From Solwaraspora sp. WMMD791 (GTDB lineage: Bacteria; Actinomycetota; Actinomycetes; Mycobacteriales; Micromonosporaceae): a DNA stretch of 64,000 nt. How positions within the stretch are numbered: the first letter of the stretch is position 1; each line of letters begins with the position of its first letter. A program made the translations under genes and the position numbers. The notes under the pieces are model-generated. The model was not told where the DNA came from. It saw only the letters and a list, made by a program, of their open reading frames with translations, and ran no database searches. The stretch is taken from the NCBI RefSeq assembly GCF_029581195.1, contig NZ_CP120737.1, positions 4,875,001 to 4,939,000 of the forward strand, written 5' to 3'. Shown piece after piece: positions 1 to 7,711 of the stretch.

Positions 1-2274
1 GACGGCGGGCCGGGCGTCGCTGGCGTCGGACATGACCGCAGCGTATCGACGCCACCCACGACAGCCGATGCGCGGCTGACCCGGATTCGGGAGCTGGCGG
101 CCCACTACACCGCCGCCGACCCGCCGACCCGGCTGGCGCTGCGCGCCGAGATCGGCGTACTCGTCGACCAGCTCGGCCTGACCGGCGGCACCCCGCAGGC
201 GTACGCGCGGTGGGCGCAGCTGCCGCCGGACCTGGCGAACCTGCTGCTGCGGCTCACCTCACCGGCGCTCGCCCCGGAGACCGTACTGGCGGTGCTCGGC
301 GCGGACCCGGCGACGCTGACCGAGCCGCAACGTGCCCAGCAGCGCGACTACCGGGCCCGGCTGGTCCACAACGGGTACGTGCCGTTCGCGCCGCAGCTCA
401 CCGAGCAGCTGCACCGGCTCGTCGTCGACGCCGAGCACGGTCAGCAGAGCCTGCCGACGTTGCCGGCCTCCGCCGGCCAGGTGATCGGGTTGCGCCCGGA
501 TCAGATCGCGCAGCTGCGGGCCGTCGATCCGGCGCTGGCCGCGCGGATCGCCCGCGACGGCGTGTACGTCGACCTGACCGGCCGGGTCGACATCAGCCCG
601 TACGTGTTGGCGAACGCGCCGCAGGTCGACGTGGGCGGCGTACACCCTGGGTTTGACCTGGCGACGGACGCCGGCCGGCGGGCGCTGCTGGCCGAGGACA
701 CCCGCCGGGCGTACGCGACGATCACCGCGACGTACGGGCAGAACCCGGAGGTCGTCCGGCTGCTCGGCAGCCACCGCTTCCACTACCTGGGGCAGAGCCG
801 CACGATGGTGCTGGTCTCGGATGCGCTGACCCGGTCGATCCTCAACCTGGCGCCGAGCGACCCGGTCGGGCCAGCGTCCGCGTCGGCTGAAGCTGCGCCC
901 GAGGCAGCACCGCTCGCCGCCGGTCCGACCGAGATCCACGTGTACGCCGACCACCCCACCCTGCCGGAGCCGGATCCCGGGGAGGTGGCACCGGAGTACG
1001 GCCGCCCGGTGGATCCGCGCTCCGGTGCACCGGCACCCCTGTGGAACGGGCCGCCCCGGCGGGAGCACGTCGCGCAGGGAGCGCTCGGCGACTGCGGCAT
1101 GTTGGCGTCGATCGGTGCGATCGCCGGGCACAGCCCGCAGACGATCGGGCACCTGTTCCAGCCCAACCCGGACGGCACCGTCGATGTCGTGCTGCACGAG
1201 AGCAGCCTCCCCGGTGACCGGACCGCTCCGACCGGGCGACGGTTGCGGATCACTGTGACCCCGGACGTTCCGGTGCACGCCATCATGCCGGGTCAGGCCG
1301 CCTACGCTGACCAGTCGCAGGTGGGGGCGGCGTGGGCGAGCATCCTGGAGAAGGCGCTCGCGGCGGTCGACCGGACCTGGACCGCGTCCCGGCAGGTCCA
1401 CTGGCAACAGCAGTGGCAGGGTTGGCAGGGTCGGACCGATCCGCATCGGGCGGCACCGCTGGGCTACGCCCGGATGAACCCCGGCAGCACCCCGGACCTG
1501 TGGGCGGAGCTGCTGACCCAGCTCACCGGCGAGCCGGCCCGCACCGGGCGGTTCCCCATCGCGCCGGGCAGCGAGCCTGCCGCCGAGGCGACGTTGGCCC
1601 GGCTGCTGGCCCAGGGGAAACCGGTGATCGCCAGCACCAAGCCGCCGGACCGCTACCTGCATCTGCCGAACGGAACACCGCCGTACGGGCTGTATGCCGG
1701 ACACGCGTACGAGGTGGTGGCGGCACAGGGCGGGCACGTCTGGCTGCGCAACCCGTGGAACCATGGCCATCCGCAGCCGATCCCGGTGCGGGCGTTCCTC
1801 GACCTGATGAGCAGGGACTACGCCCACCTGGATCGTGCACCGGTGGTGCCGCCGCCCCCGCCGGTGCCGCCCGTGGCGGAGCAGGCGAGCGGGCCAGGTG
1901 AGTCGATGGCGCAAGCCCGGGTCGGCGGGTCGGCCGGTGTGGCTTCCACCGCGCTGACCGCTGCGGGGCCGGGCCGTACGGTGGTCGACCGGGGCGGCGC
2001 GTACTTCATCTACTACGTGGACCGGGGCCCGGCCGGTGAGCTGGTCCAGTTGGTGGCCGTCGAGGTGGGACCGGACGGGCAGCAGCGGTCGACAGGGTGG
2101 AGCGCTGGTCGGGTCGGTGTGGCGGCACCGCCGACAGCCGGTGCGGTGGCCCCGCTGGCAGCCGGTGCCGAACGCCTGCCGGTGAGCCGGGCGGAGGCTG
2201 AGCAGGTGGCGCGCAGCGAGTGGGGCTTCGAGTTGCCGGACGAGCCGACGCTGCATGAGATGCTCGGTGGCTGA
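1..2274 (+). CDS. Calpain-like cysteine protease / polymorphic toxin, 5' end outside window
   Basis: The reading frame is open from the first base, so the true start lies upstream and at least 757 residues are visible. A papain-fold calpain (peptidase C2) domain runs from about residue 340 to 610 in window numbering. The Cys motif QGALGDCGM places the nucleophile at codon 365, GHAYEV places the His at codon 568, and LRNPWN places the Asn at codon 584; all three calpain landmarks are present. A Pro-rich linker follows, then a short C-terminal domain. The next gene encodes a SUKH-type protein, the usual immunity family of polymorphic toxins, so an exported or injected protease effector is inferred. 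The missing N-terminus would show the delivery module. An intracellular regulatory protease is the alternative. Confidence 0.75.
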   Translation, partial: DGGPGVAGVGHDRSVSTPPTTADARLTRIRELAAHYTAADPPTRLALRAEIGVLVDQLGLTGGTPQAYARWAQLPPDLANLLLRLTSPALAPETVLAVLGADPATLTEPQRAQQRDYRARLVHNGYVPFAPQLTEQLHRLVVDAEHGQQSLPTLPASAGQVIGLRPDQIAQLRAVDPALAARIARDGVYVDLTGRVDISPYVLANAPQVDVGGVHPGFDLATDAGRRALLAEDTRRAYATITATYGQNPEVVRLLGSHRFHYLGQSRTMVLVSDALTRSILNLAPSDPVGPASASAEAAPEAAPLAAGPTEIHVYADHPTLPEPDPGEVAPEYGRPVDPRSGAPAPLWNGPPRREHVAQGALGDCGMLASIGAIAGHSPQTIGHLFQPNPDGTVDVVLHESSLPGDRTAPTGRRLRITVTPDVPVHAIMPGQAAYADQSQVGAAWASILEKALAAVDRTWTASRQVHWQQQWQGWQGRTDPHRAAPLGYARMNPGSTPDLWAELLTQLTGEPARTGRFPIAPGSEPAAEATLARLLAQGKPVIASTKPPDRYLHLPNGTPPYGLYAGHAYEVVAAQGGHVWLRNPWNHGHPQPIPVRAFLDLMSRDYAHLDRAPVVPPPPPVPPVAEQASGPGESMAQARVGGSAGVASTALTAAGPGRTVVDRGGAYFIYYVDRGPAGELVQLVAVEVGPDGQQRSTGWSAGRVGVAAPPTAGAVAPLAAGAERLPVSRAEAEQVARSEWGFELPDEPTLHEMLGG

Positions 2275-2296
2275 ACTCTCGACGGAAAGGGACAGG

Positions 2297-3097
2297 ATGG
2301 TGCCGTCGCACCCCGATGTGCTGGTGATCCGGAACAACACACAGCTGAACATGGGTACGTTCAGCCTCGGTGCCGGTGGGGCGAACCCGCGTCGGCCGGT
2401 GACCGCGCAGATTGTGGTGGCCTACCCCGGGTCCGCCGATTCGACGACGCATCTGCTGCGGCTGGGTGAGACCTTCCCGATCGGTGCCGATTACTGGTAC
2501 TTCGCCGGGGCGCATTTCGAGAACGCCGGCCGGTGGCGGGTGACGGTGCGACGGCTGGGGCCGGGTGAGGTGCCGCCGGTGGTGGACGAGTCGACGGCGG
2601 TGACGGGGTGGCGGCCGGCGCAGCTGCAGCCGTTCGGCCAGCTGGACGAGGCGCGGTTGCAGGCGTTGGAGCAGGCGTTGGGTCGCGAGTTGACGGGCGA
2701 CTACCGCGACTGGCTGGCCGAGACGAACGGGGTGCAGCCGATGGAGCCGCAGTGGGTGCCGGGTGCGCCGTTCACGCTGTTTCCGGGGCGGCCGTTGTTG
2801 GGCGTCCATCCGGAGTATCCGGCGTACGACCTGCTGACCGCGGAGCGGGAGTGGCGGGTCGGGAAGCTGTCGACGGACTTCCTGGTGATCGCCGTACCGA
2901 TGGAGGGTCTGCTGCTGCTGCGGTTGACGGACCCGCATCCGGGGACGGTCGGCTTCCTGCCGAACGATCTGCTGGCCGGCCCCGGTACGCCGGAGGTGGT
3001 CGCCTGGCGGGAGCGGCAGGTGGTCACCACCGGCCTGGGTTGGTCGTTCGGCGACTTCCTCGGCCGACTCACCCCACTCGACGCGCCGACCGCCTGA
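2297..3097 (+). CDS. SMI1/KNR4 (SUKH) family protein, probable immunity protein
   Basis: This 266-residue product has two parts. The first ~95 residues are beta-rich and not confidently recognised. The rest carries the SMI1/KNR4 pattern: an ELTGDYRDWLAETNG helix-turn followed by a hydrophobic strand region ending in VGFLPNDLL. SUKH proteins commonly neutralise polymorphic toxins encoded immediately upstream, and the calpain-like gene ends 22 bp before this start. I chose the ATG at 2297 because GGAAAGG sits 6 nt before it; an in-frame ATG at 2255 would overlap the upstream gene and lacks a visible Shine-Dalgarno. The direct toxin-immunity relationship is inferred from position and family. Confidence 0.75.
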   Translation: MVPSHPDVLVIRNNTQLNMGTFSLGAGGANPRRPVTAQIVVAYPGSADSTTHLLRLGETFPIGADYWYFAGAHFENAGRWRVTVRRLGPGEVPPVVDESTAVTGWRPAQLQPFGQLDEARLQALEQALGRELTGDYRDWLAETNGVQPMEPQWVPGAPFTLFPGRPLLGVHPEYPAYDLLTAEREWRVGKLSTDFLVIAVPMEGLLLLRLTDPHPGTVGFLPNDLLAGPGTPEVVAWRERQVVTTGLGWSFGDFLGRLTPLDAPTA

Positions 3098-3104
3098 CGC
3101 CGAT

Positions 3105-3587
3105 TCACCGGCTGCCGGTGGGGGCGGAGCCGATCACCAGGAAGGTGTTCTCGGGCCACGGGTAGGAGTCGGTGTCACCGGGTTCGGCCGGTCGGAGGAA
3201 GACGATCCGCACGAGGCGGGGCCACCAGCGGGTCGGCTCCGACCAGGTGCACTGGACCTGCCGTTCGCCGGTGTCGGCGCAGTCGCCGACCTGTTCCCAC
3301 CCGTCGAGTTGGCCGGCGACGTCGGATCGGACCTGGTCCCAGGTGGTGGCGGCCGGCATGGCGTAGGTCGCCACCTGCGGTGCGCCGCGTTCGCTGCGCA
3401 GGTCGGTGGCGACTTCAGCGGTACGGTTGTCGACGACCGCCTCGTACTCGCCTTCGGGCAGCGCCGTCGACGCCCCGGCCGGTGCCGCGACGGGGACCGG
3501 CTCGCCGGCGGTCGTCCAGCGCACACCGGCCACCGCTGCCGCACCGAGCACGAGGACCGCCCCGGTAACCGCAAGAATGACTCGCAC
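3105..3587 (-). CDS. Membrane-anchored exported protein of unknown function
   Basis: A 160-residue product with a GTG start. Residues 4-24 form one hydrophobic segment without a lipobox, so it is either a signal anchor or an uncleaved signal peptide. The rest is a soluble extracytoplasmic domain with two cysteines (motifs GDCADT and QCTWSEP) that could form a disulfide. Paired Trp residues in TRWWPRL and SYPWPEN are notable. No family is recognised. It is convergent with the SUKH gene, with 7 bp between the stops, and a CACCGG/CCGGTG inverted repeat lies at 3106-3120. Confidence 0.6.
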   Translation of the reverse strand: MRVILAVTGAVLVLGAAAVAGVRWTTAGEPVPVAAPAGASTALPEGEYEAVVDNRTAEVATDLRSERGAPQVATYAMPAATTWDQVRSDVAGQLDGWEQVGDCADTGERQVQCTWSEPTRWWPRLVRIVFLRPAEPGDTDSYPWPENTFLVIGSAPTGSR

Positions 3588-3696
3588 AGCCGGAGTCTAG
3601 GAACACCGGTCCAGCCGGCACGGCACCCTGCACAGCCGGTCGGTCAGTCGACCGGCCGACCTGCCGGTTGCCCGCTGGTCGTTGCCCGCTGGCTGG

Positions 3697-3942
3697 TCAC
3701 GCCGGGCTGTAGGGCAGCACCCGGTAGCCGACGGACTGGCCGTACGTCATCAGTGGGCGCAGGGTTGGGACCAGCTCGGTCGGCTCGGACGCCCAGTGGC
3801 GTCCCCGGTTGCGTTCCATCCGGCGCTGCCGGATCGCCGCCTGCTCGCGCCGCAGGTGTGCAAGTCGTCGGGATGCCGTGGAGCGACCGGAGTGCCAGTC
3901 CAGCCAGCGCAGCCACCAGTCGCGAATCATTTCGGTGATCAT
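3697..3942 (-). CDS. Small basic protein, third gene of a small-gene operon
   Basis: An 81-residue protein rich in Arg and Trp (WWLRWLDWHSGRS near the N-terminus, then an RRLAHLRREQ helix). No transmembrane segment or known domain is recognised. The start is supported by AGGAG about 6 nt upstream on the minus strand. It lies 13 bp after the stop of the preceding 88-residue gene and so is the last of three co-directional small genes, which are divergent from the XRE regulator at 4578. Confidence 0.6.
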   Translation of the reverse strand: MITEMIRDWWLRWLDWHSGRSTASRRLAHLRREQAAIRQRRMERNRGRHWASEPTELVPTLRPLMTYGQSVGYRVLPYSPA

Positions 3943-3955
3943 TTCTTCTCCTTGA

Positions 3956-4222
3956 TCAATTGTCAGGGTGTCGTCGCCGGGACAAGCGGTAGAGCCCGCG
4001 ACGCTGCACGAATATCTCCCGACGTTCGGCGGCGTTGCCGTAGCCGTCGATGACGTAACCGGTGATCCAGATCCAGCCGTCGTACGTCCACTTCCGGTCG
4101 ACCGAGATCACCCGCATCCGGAAGCCCCGGCCGTCGGCGAACTGCACGCTCGCCTCGCGGCCGATCAGCAGGACGTCTCCCGGTTTCGGCTCGGGTGTGG
4201 CGACCAGGCGGCTATCCGCCAC
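3956..4222 (-). CDS. Conserved small protein, second gene of the operon
   Basis: The 88-residue form begins at a GTG inside a longer open frame. It contains the block GDVLLIGREASVQF, then a TYDGWIWITGYVID strand pair and an RREIFVQRRGL ending. This pattern matches a short conserved hypothetical family I know from Micromonosporaceae genomes, often next to XRE-DUF397 loci; its function is unknown. The GTG start overlaps the end of the upstream 58-residue gene by 11 bp, which suggests coupled translation. The in-frame sequence upstream of the GTG is low-complexity and is probably not translated. Confidence 0.6.
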   Translation of the reverse strand: MADSRLVATPEPKPGDVLLIGREASVQFADGRGFRMRVISVDRKWTYDGWIWITGYVIDGYGNAAERREIFVQRRGLYRLSRRRHPDN

Positions 4223-4388
4223 GCCGGTGCAGTGGCCACGTCGGACGGCCGCACACCGGGCACCACCTGGACTTGACCTTGAACGACCACAGCCCGGCAC
4301 AGAAGCCGAGCAGCGCCGCCCCGACAACCGCCCCGAATCCCAGCATCGGTATCCCTTCCGGCGGCACCGTGGCCGCCATCGCGATCAT
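4212..4388 (-). CDS. Small membrane protein with a C-terminal CxxC motif
   Basis: A 58-residue protein with one hydrophobic segment (residues 15-34), a basic junction (SFKVKSRW) and a CPVCG zinc-ribbon-like half-site near the C-terminus. Short actinobacterial proteins with the same layout are common, but their role is not established. GGAG lies 5 nt before the ATG. It is the first gene of the three-gene minus-strand unit, and its promoter must lie in the 189-bp gap shared with the XRE regulator. Confidence 0.6.
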   Translation of the reverse strand: MIAMAATVPPEGIPMLGFGAVVGAALLGFCAGLWSFKVKSRWCPVCGRPTWPLHRRGG

Positions 4389-4415
4389 GAAAACTCCGTC
4401 ACTCGCGTCGATGGG

Positions 4416-4478
4416 ACCCCGGAGAGCAATCCAGCCGGGGGAACTCTCCGGGGTCAATTTCCACCCTGGACTCTCCGG
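4416..4478. promoter_or_regulatory. Inverted repeat in a divergent intergenic region (operator candidate)
   Basis: Perfect 11-bp arms ACCCCGGAGAG (4416-4426) and CTCTCCGGGGT (4444-4454) are separated by 17 bp, and a third half-site CTCTCCGG lies at 4471-4478. The block sits between the divergent starts of the small-gene operon and the XRE regulator, the expected place for an operator bound by that regulator. No clear -10/-35 boxes were identified. Confidence 0.45.
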
Positions 4479-4577
4479 CCCGACAAGAGCAAGATGCCAA
4501 CAGGGCAACGGAAAGCCGCCGGCAGTGGTCCGGCAGCCAGTGGACAAAGTCGAGTGATTTGGGGGACGTGAAGACCT

Positions 4578-5360
4578 ATGTCTGCGAGCGAGTATCTGGT
4601 AATAGAGCTACGCCGCATCCGGGAGTCGCTGGGGCTCACCCAGGAGTCGTGGGCGGAGCGCGTCCACTTCTCGGCAAAGCACGTGGGCTCCATCGAGCGC
4701 GGTGAGCGGCCGGCGTTGCCGGACTATCTGGCCTCGGTCGACAAGGCGTTCGGCACCGCGTTGATGAAGTTCTACCGGGAGTTCGTCGTCGGCGAGCGCA
4801 CGCCGGTCTGGTTCCGGCCGTTCAGCGACCACGAGGGCGGTGCGACGCTGATCCGGGCGTTCCAGCCGCTGCTGATCCCCGGCCTGTTGCAGACCGAGGC
4901 GTACGCCGATGCGGTGCTGACGGCCTACCGGGTGCCCGAGGAGGCGGCGGCGATCGCGTTGACCACCCGGATGGGTCGGCAGGCCATCCTGCGGCGGGAG
5001 AAGCCCTGCCAGCTTGCCGCCGTCATCGACGAGAGCGTGCTGACCCGGCGGGCCGGCAGCCCCGAGATCATGCGGGAGCAGTTGACCGCACTGGTCGAGG
5101 CCTGCCAGCGGCCGAACATCCAGGTGCAGGTGGTGCCGTCGGAGGTGGGCGTCTACCCGGGGATGGACGGCGCGTTCGTGCTGGCCAGCGTCGATGGCCG
5201 CACGGTCGGCTTCCTGGACAGCCATCTGGACGGCCGGGTGGTGGAGGCCCCGGACGATACGGCGGCCTTGGAGGGGACCTGGGAGACAATCCGGGGGTAC
5301 GCTCTGCCACATCACCAGAGCCTTGACCTGATCACGAGGACGGCTGAGAAATGGACCTGA
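4578..5360 (+). CDS. XRE-family regulator with DUF5753 domain
   Basis: This 260-residue protein has an N-terminal helix-turn-helix (LRRIRESLGLTQESWAERV, roughly residues 9-30, then HVGSIERGERPA). A DUF5753 sensor domain follows from about residue 85, with the typical FQPLLIPGLLQTEAYA opening and an NIQVQVVP core. In Streptomyces and relatives such proteins pair with DUF397 partners in the BldB/WhiJ-like group and can influence development or antibiotic production. The DUF397 gene overlaps its 3' end by 10 bp. The operator-like inverted repeat upstream suggests autoregulation and control of the divergent small genes. Confidence 0.9.
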   Translation: MSASEYLVIELRRIRESLGLTQESWAERVHFSAKHVGSIERGERPALPDYLASVDKAFGTALMKFYREFVVGERTPVWFRPFSDHEGGATLIRAFQPLLIPGLLQTEAYADAVLTAYRVPEEAAAIALTTRMGRQAILRREKPCQLAAVIDESVLTRRAGSPEIMREQLTALVEACQRPNIQVQVVPSEVGVYPGMDGAFVLASVDGRTVGFLDSHLDGRVVEAPDDTAALEGTWETIRGYALPHHQSLDLITRTAEKWT

Positions 5361-5536
5361 GCACCGCCCCTAGTTGGCGCACTAGCACCTACTCCGAAGC
5401 CGGCTCCTGCGTCGAGGTGGCCGACAACCTGCCCGGCCGGGTCCTGGTCCGGGACACCAAGGACCGCAGCGGCCCGATGCTGACCTTCGGCCCGGCCGCC
5501 TGGCGCTCCTTCGTCGAGCTGGCCAAGCAGCACTGA
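5351..5536 (+). CDS. DUF397 domain protein
   Basis: A 61-residue DUF397 protein with the family hallmarks: WRTSTYSEAGSCVEVA at the N-terminus, VLVRDTKDRSGPML in the middle and WRSFVEL near the end. Its ATG overlaps the 3' end of the XRE gene, a conserved arrangement in actinomycetes. DUF397 proteins are small partners or antagonists of their XRE-DUF5753 neighbour. The 34-bp terminator hairpin that follows closes the transcription unit. Confidence 0.9.
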   Translation: MDLSTAPSWRTSTYSEAGSCVEVADNLPGRVLVRDTKDRSGPMLTFGPAAWRSFVELAKQH

Positions 5537-5569
5537 CGGCCTGACGCCTACCCCGGCGCGACAGCCGGT

Positions 5570-5603
5570 GAGCGCCGACCCTGCTTCGGTAGGGTCGGCG
5601 CTC
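5570..5603 (+). terminator. Hairpin terminator after the XRE-DUF397 pair
   Basis: A perfect 13-bp stem, GAGCGCCGACCCT (5570-5582) with AGGGTCGGCGCTC (5591-5603), closes on an 8-nt loop containing CTTCGG. There is no T tract, as is common for actinobacterial terminators. Confidence 0.75.
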
Positions 5604-5805
5604 CCGCATCGCTCGCTGGGCGCAGCGAGGCTTCCGGGCGCGAGTTTCAATTTTGAATCGCGGTTGACGCAGCAGCTTCCTCGGGAGCTGCCCTTGAATG
5701 AGTGCCTTGGCCTGGCAGTTGGTCGAGAACATCCTGCGGCGCTGGCTCGGTGGGTGGGACTGCGGGGAGGCGTGCAGCGGTGGCGTCCGGTAGTAGGTTC
5801 GGCGG

Positions 5806-5976
5806 GTGACGCCCGACGAGACCGCTCCTGAGCCGCTTACGGCAGCGCAGCGCTTGGCGGCTGCCCTGAGTCAGGCGCCGCCGCTTCCGCTGAGCGCGGA
5901 TGAGTTTGCGGAGTTGGAAGCGGCGCAGGACCGCGCGGACGCCGACGCTGAGCTGATCTGGGGCGTACGGGGGTAG
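5806..5976 (+). CDS. Possible small Ala/Glu-rich protein
   Basis: A 56-codon frame starting at GTG encodes an acidic, helical peptide (AAQRLAAAL, then LSADEFAELEAAQDRAD). Third-position GC and amino-acid pattern look coding, but no clear Shine-Dalgarno is visible and no family is recognised. The acidic helices recall small antitoxin-like or adaptor proteins, without further support. The remainder of the 640-bp gap around it (5537-6176) holds only the two hairpins listed separately. Confidence 0.4.
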   Translation: MTPDETAPEPLTAAQRLAAALSQAPPLPLSADEFAELEAAQDRADADAELIWGVRG

Positions 5977-6056
5977 GCAGCGGCCTGAGGCTGCGCCCAC
6001 CACAGGTCTTCGACGGCTCGGCACCGATTGAGGCAAGGGCGACCGGAGTCGCGCGT

Positions 6057-6115
6057 CGAGTGGAGGGCTCAGGTACCTAATCCTGCAATGGTGAGGTGTC
6101 TGAGCCCTCCACTCG
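6057..6115. repeat. Long inverted repeat upstream of methyltransferase gene
   Basis: Perfect 16-bp arms CGAGTGGAGGGCTCAG (6057-6072) and CTGAGCCCTCCACTCG (6100-6115). After a 2-nt mismatch the pairing resumes for 4 bp, leaving a short loop. It lies 61 bp before the methyltransferase start. It could terminate upstream transcription or be a remnant of a mobile sequence; there is no T tract. Confidence 0.6.
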
Positions 6116-6176
6116 ATGTCGTTCGGCACCATCACGGGCGCCTCATGGCTGGCCGTTTCTGTGGTTCCCTGCTCCT

Positions 6177-6956
6177 ATGCCTTCGTCTGCCAGCAGGTTG
6201 CGCGCCGCCGACCAGATCGCCTACCTCGACCAGGCGGCCTCCAGCGATCCGGGGCGTCGGTACAAGCAGCAACTGTTGACGGCGTTGGACCTGCGACCAG
6301 GACACACCGTGCTGGACGTCGGCTGTGGACCAGGCACTGACCTGCCCGCGATGGCTGTCGCCGTGGGCGGCGACGGAGCCGTCCTCGGCATCGACCACGA
6401 CCCCGAGATGGTGCAGCAGGCCCGGCACCGGACGGCAGCGTACCCGCAGGTGTCCGTCCGGTCCGGTGACGCCCATGCCCTGCCGTTTGACGACGCCAGC
6501 GTCGACCGTGCCCGTACCGATCGGGTGCTGCAACACCTGGCCGACCCTGGTCAGGCGGTGGCCGAGCTTCGACGGGTCGTCCGCCCCGGCGGGCTGGTCG
6601 CGTTGGCCGACCCGGACTGGGACACCCTTGCCATCGACGCCGTCGACACCGCGACGAGCCGGGCGTACACCCGCTTCATCGTCAGTGACGTGGTGCGCAA
6701 CGCCGACGTTGGCCGGCGACTCGGCCGGCTCCTGGCTGACGCTGGTTTCGAGGTCGTCGCTGTGGACGCGACCGTCGCGATGTTCCGCGACTACCGCGAA
6801 GCGGAGGCCGTACTGCGGATGCCGGCAGTGGCCCGACATGCCTGGCAGTCCGGAGTGCTCGACGAGGCCAGCGCGCGGTCCTGGCTCGCCAGCCTGACCG
6901 ACGGCCCGTTCCTGGCCGTCGTCATGTTCTTCACCGCCATCGGCCGCGTCCCATAA
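6177..6956 (+). CDS. Class I SAM-dependent methyltransferase
   Basis: A 259-residue methyltransferase. Motif I is VLDVGCGPGTDLPA (about residues 44-57), motif II ends in GIDHDPEMV, and the post-motif region contains GDAHALPFDDASVDRARTDRVLQHLADP, the pattern of the UbiE/COQ5-like small-molecule group. Motif III follows as LRRVVRPGGLVAL. The substrate cannot be predicted. The ATG at 6177 starts the conserved region; a longer in-frame start at 6096 would run into the inverted repeat. It stands alone, with no obvious operon partner. Confidence 0.85.
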   Translation: MPSSASRLRAADQIAYLDQAASSDPGRRYKQQLLTALDLRPGHTVLDVGCGPGTDLPAMAVAVGGDGAVLGIDHDPEMVQQARHRTAAYPQVSVRSGDAHALPFDDASVDRARTDRVLQHLADPGQAVAELRRVVRPGGLVALADPDWDTLAIDAVDTATSRAYTRFIVSDVVRNADVGRRLGRLLADAGFEVVAVDATVAMFRDYREAEAVLRMPAVARHAWQSGVLDEASARSWLASLTDGPFLAVVMFFTAIGRVP

Positions 6957-7068
6957 CCGAGGGCCAGCGCCCGTGCAAGCGGAGCACGAGAGGATCGGTT
7001 GCGGAGGGCCTGCGGTTTTTATCCTTTCTTGCGCCGCCTCACGCTTGAAAGTTCAGTCGGTGCGACTA

Positions 7069-7596
7069 TCAGATGAGGTATCCAGCCAGTGACAAGACTA
7101 TGGTGAGCTCGCCAGATGCCAGTGCTAGGTATCCAGCATCTCTGGCTCTCTCCTTGCTCTTCATGTCATATGGCTTTAATAAGAGCTTGTTGTAGACGGA
7201 AATGTCCCCTGCTGTCGTTCGCGAACGAACCACAGTAACGAGTCCAGCCACGGCGACAGCAAGGCCGCCGGCGGCGACTCCTGGCAAGGGTGTCAGGGAG
7301 TCTCCCCACTGCAGAATTAGGAGCGATGCCGACACCATGGCGAAGGTCGAAGCTGCCCCGATTCCAGTCCTGATCTCGCTCGGGCGAACAAAGAGTGGGG
7401 GGTGATCGCGAATGTATTCATCATCATCATCCTTGAAGTTGAGTGAATCTCGATTGCGCCAGAATGCCGTCTCCTCTGGTTGCGCGTTGAGTCGCCCGTC
7501 CTTCTTGTCGCGGTTCATGTAGGACAAAACCGTGAAAATCGCACTCACGACACTTGCGATCATCGCAATGAATGCGACAGTGTTGCTATCCAACAC
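7069..7596 (-). CDS. Membrane protein of unknown function, atypically low GC
   Basis: A 175-residue protein with about four hydrophobic segments: residues 7-25, 78-97, 103-122 and 155-173. Between the first and second lies a charged loop with an Asp run (KDDDDEYIRDH). No family is recognised. The DNA is clearly less GC-rich than its neighbours and codon use is relaxed, which suggests recent acquisition. AAGGAGG stands directly before the GTG at 7596, so the adjacent TTG codon at 7593 is an equally likely start. It neighbours the truncated restriction gene, consistent with an island. Confidence 0.6.
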   Translation of the reverse strand: MLDSNTVAFIAMIASVVSAIFTVLSYMNRDKKDGRLNAQPEETAFWRNRDSLNFKDDDDEYIRDHPPLFVRPSEIRTGIGAASTFAMVSASLLILQWGDSLTPLPGVAAGGLAVAVAGLVTVVRSRTTAGDISVYNKLLLKPYDMKSKERARDAGYLALASGELTIVLSLAGYLI

Positions 7597-7711
7597 GCCT
7601 CCTTTGGACCGCTGTCCAGGCTGGATTCTACCCTGGCTACGAAAGGCGCGTCGGCGGTGCTAAACCCGTCAGTCGATCCGCTCCACCTCAGCTGAAATCC
7701 AACTCGGCGGG

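Noticed and set aside
259-2352. Long open frame on the minus strand opposite the calpain-like gene
   Set aside because: Arg/His/Gln-rich product without domains, a typical antisense shadow of a high-GC gene.
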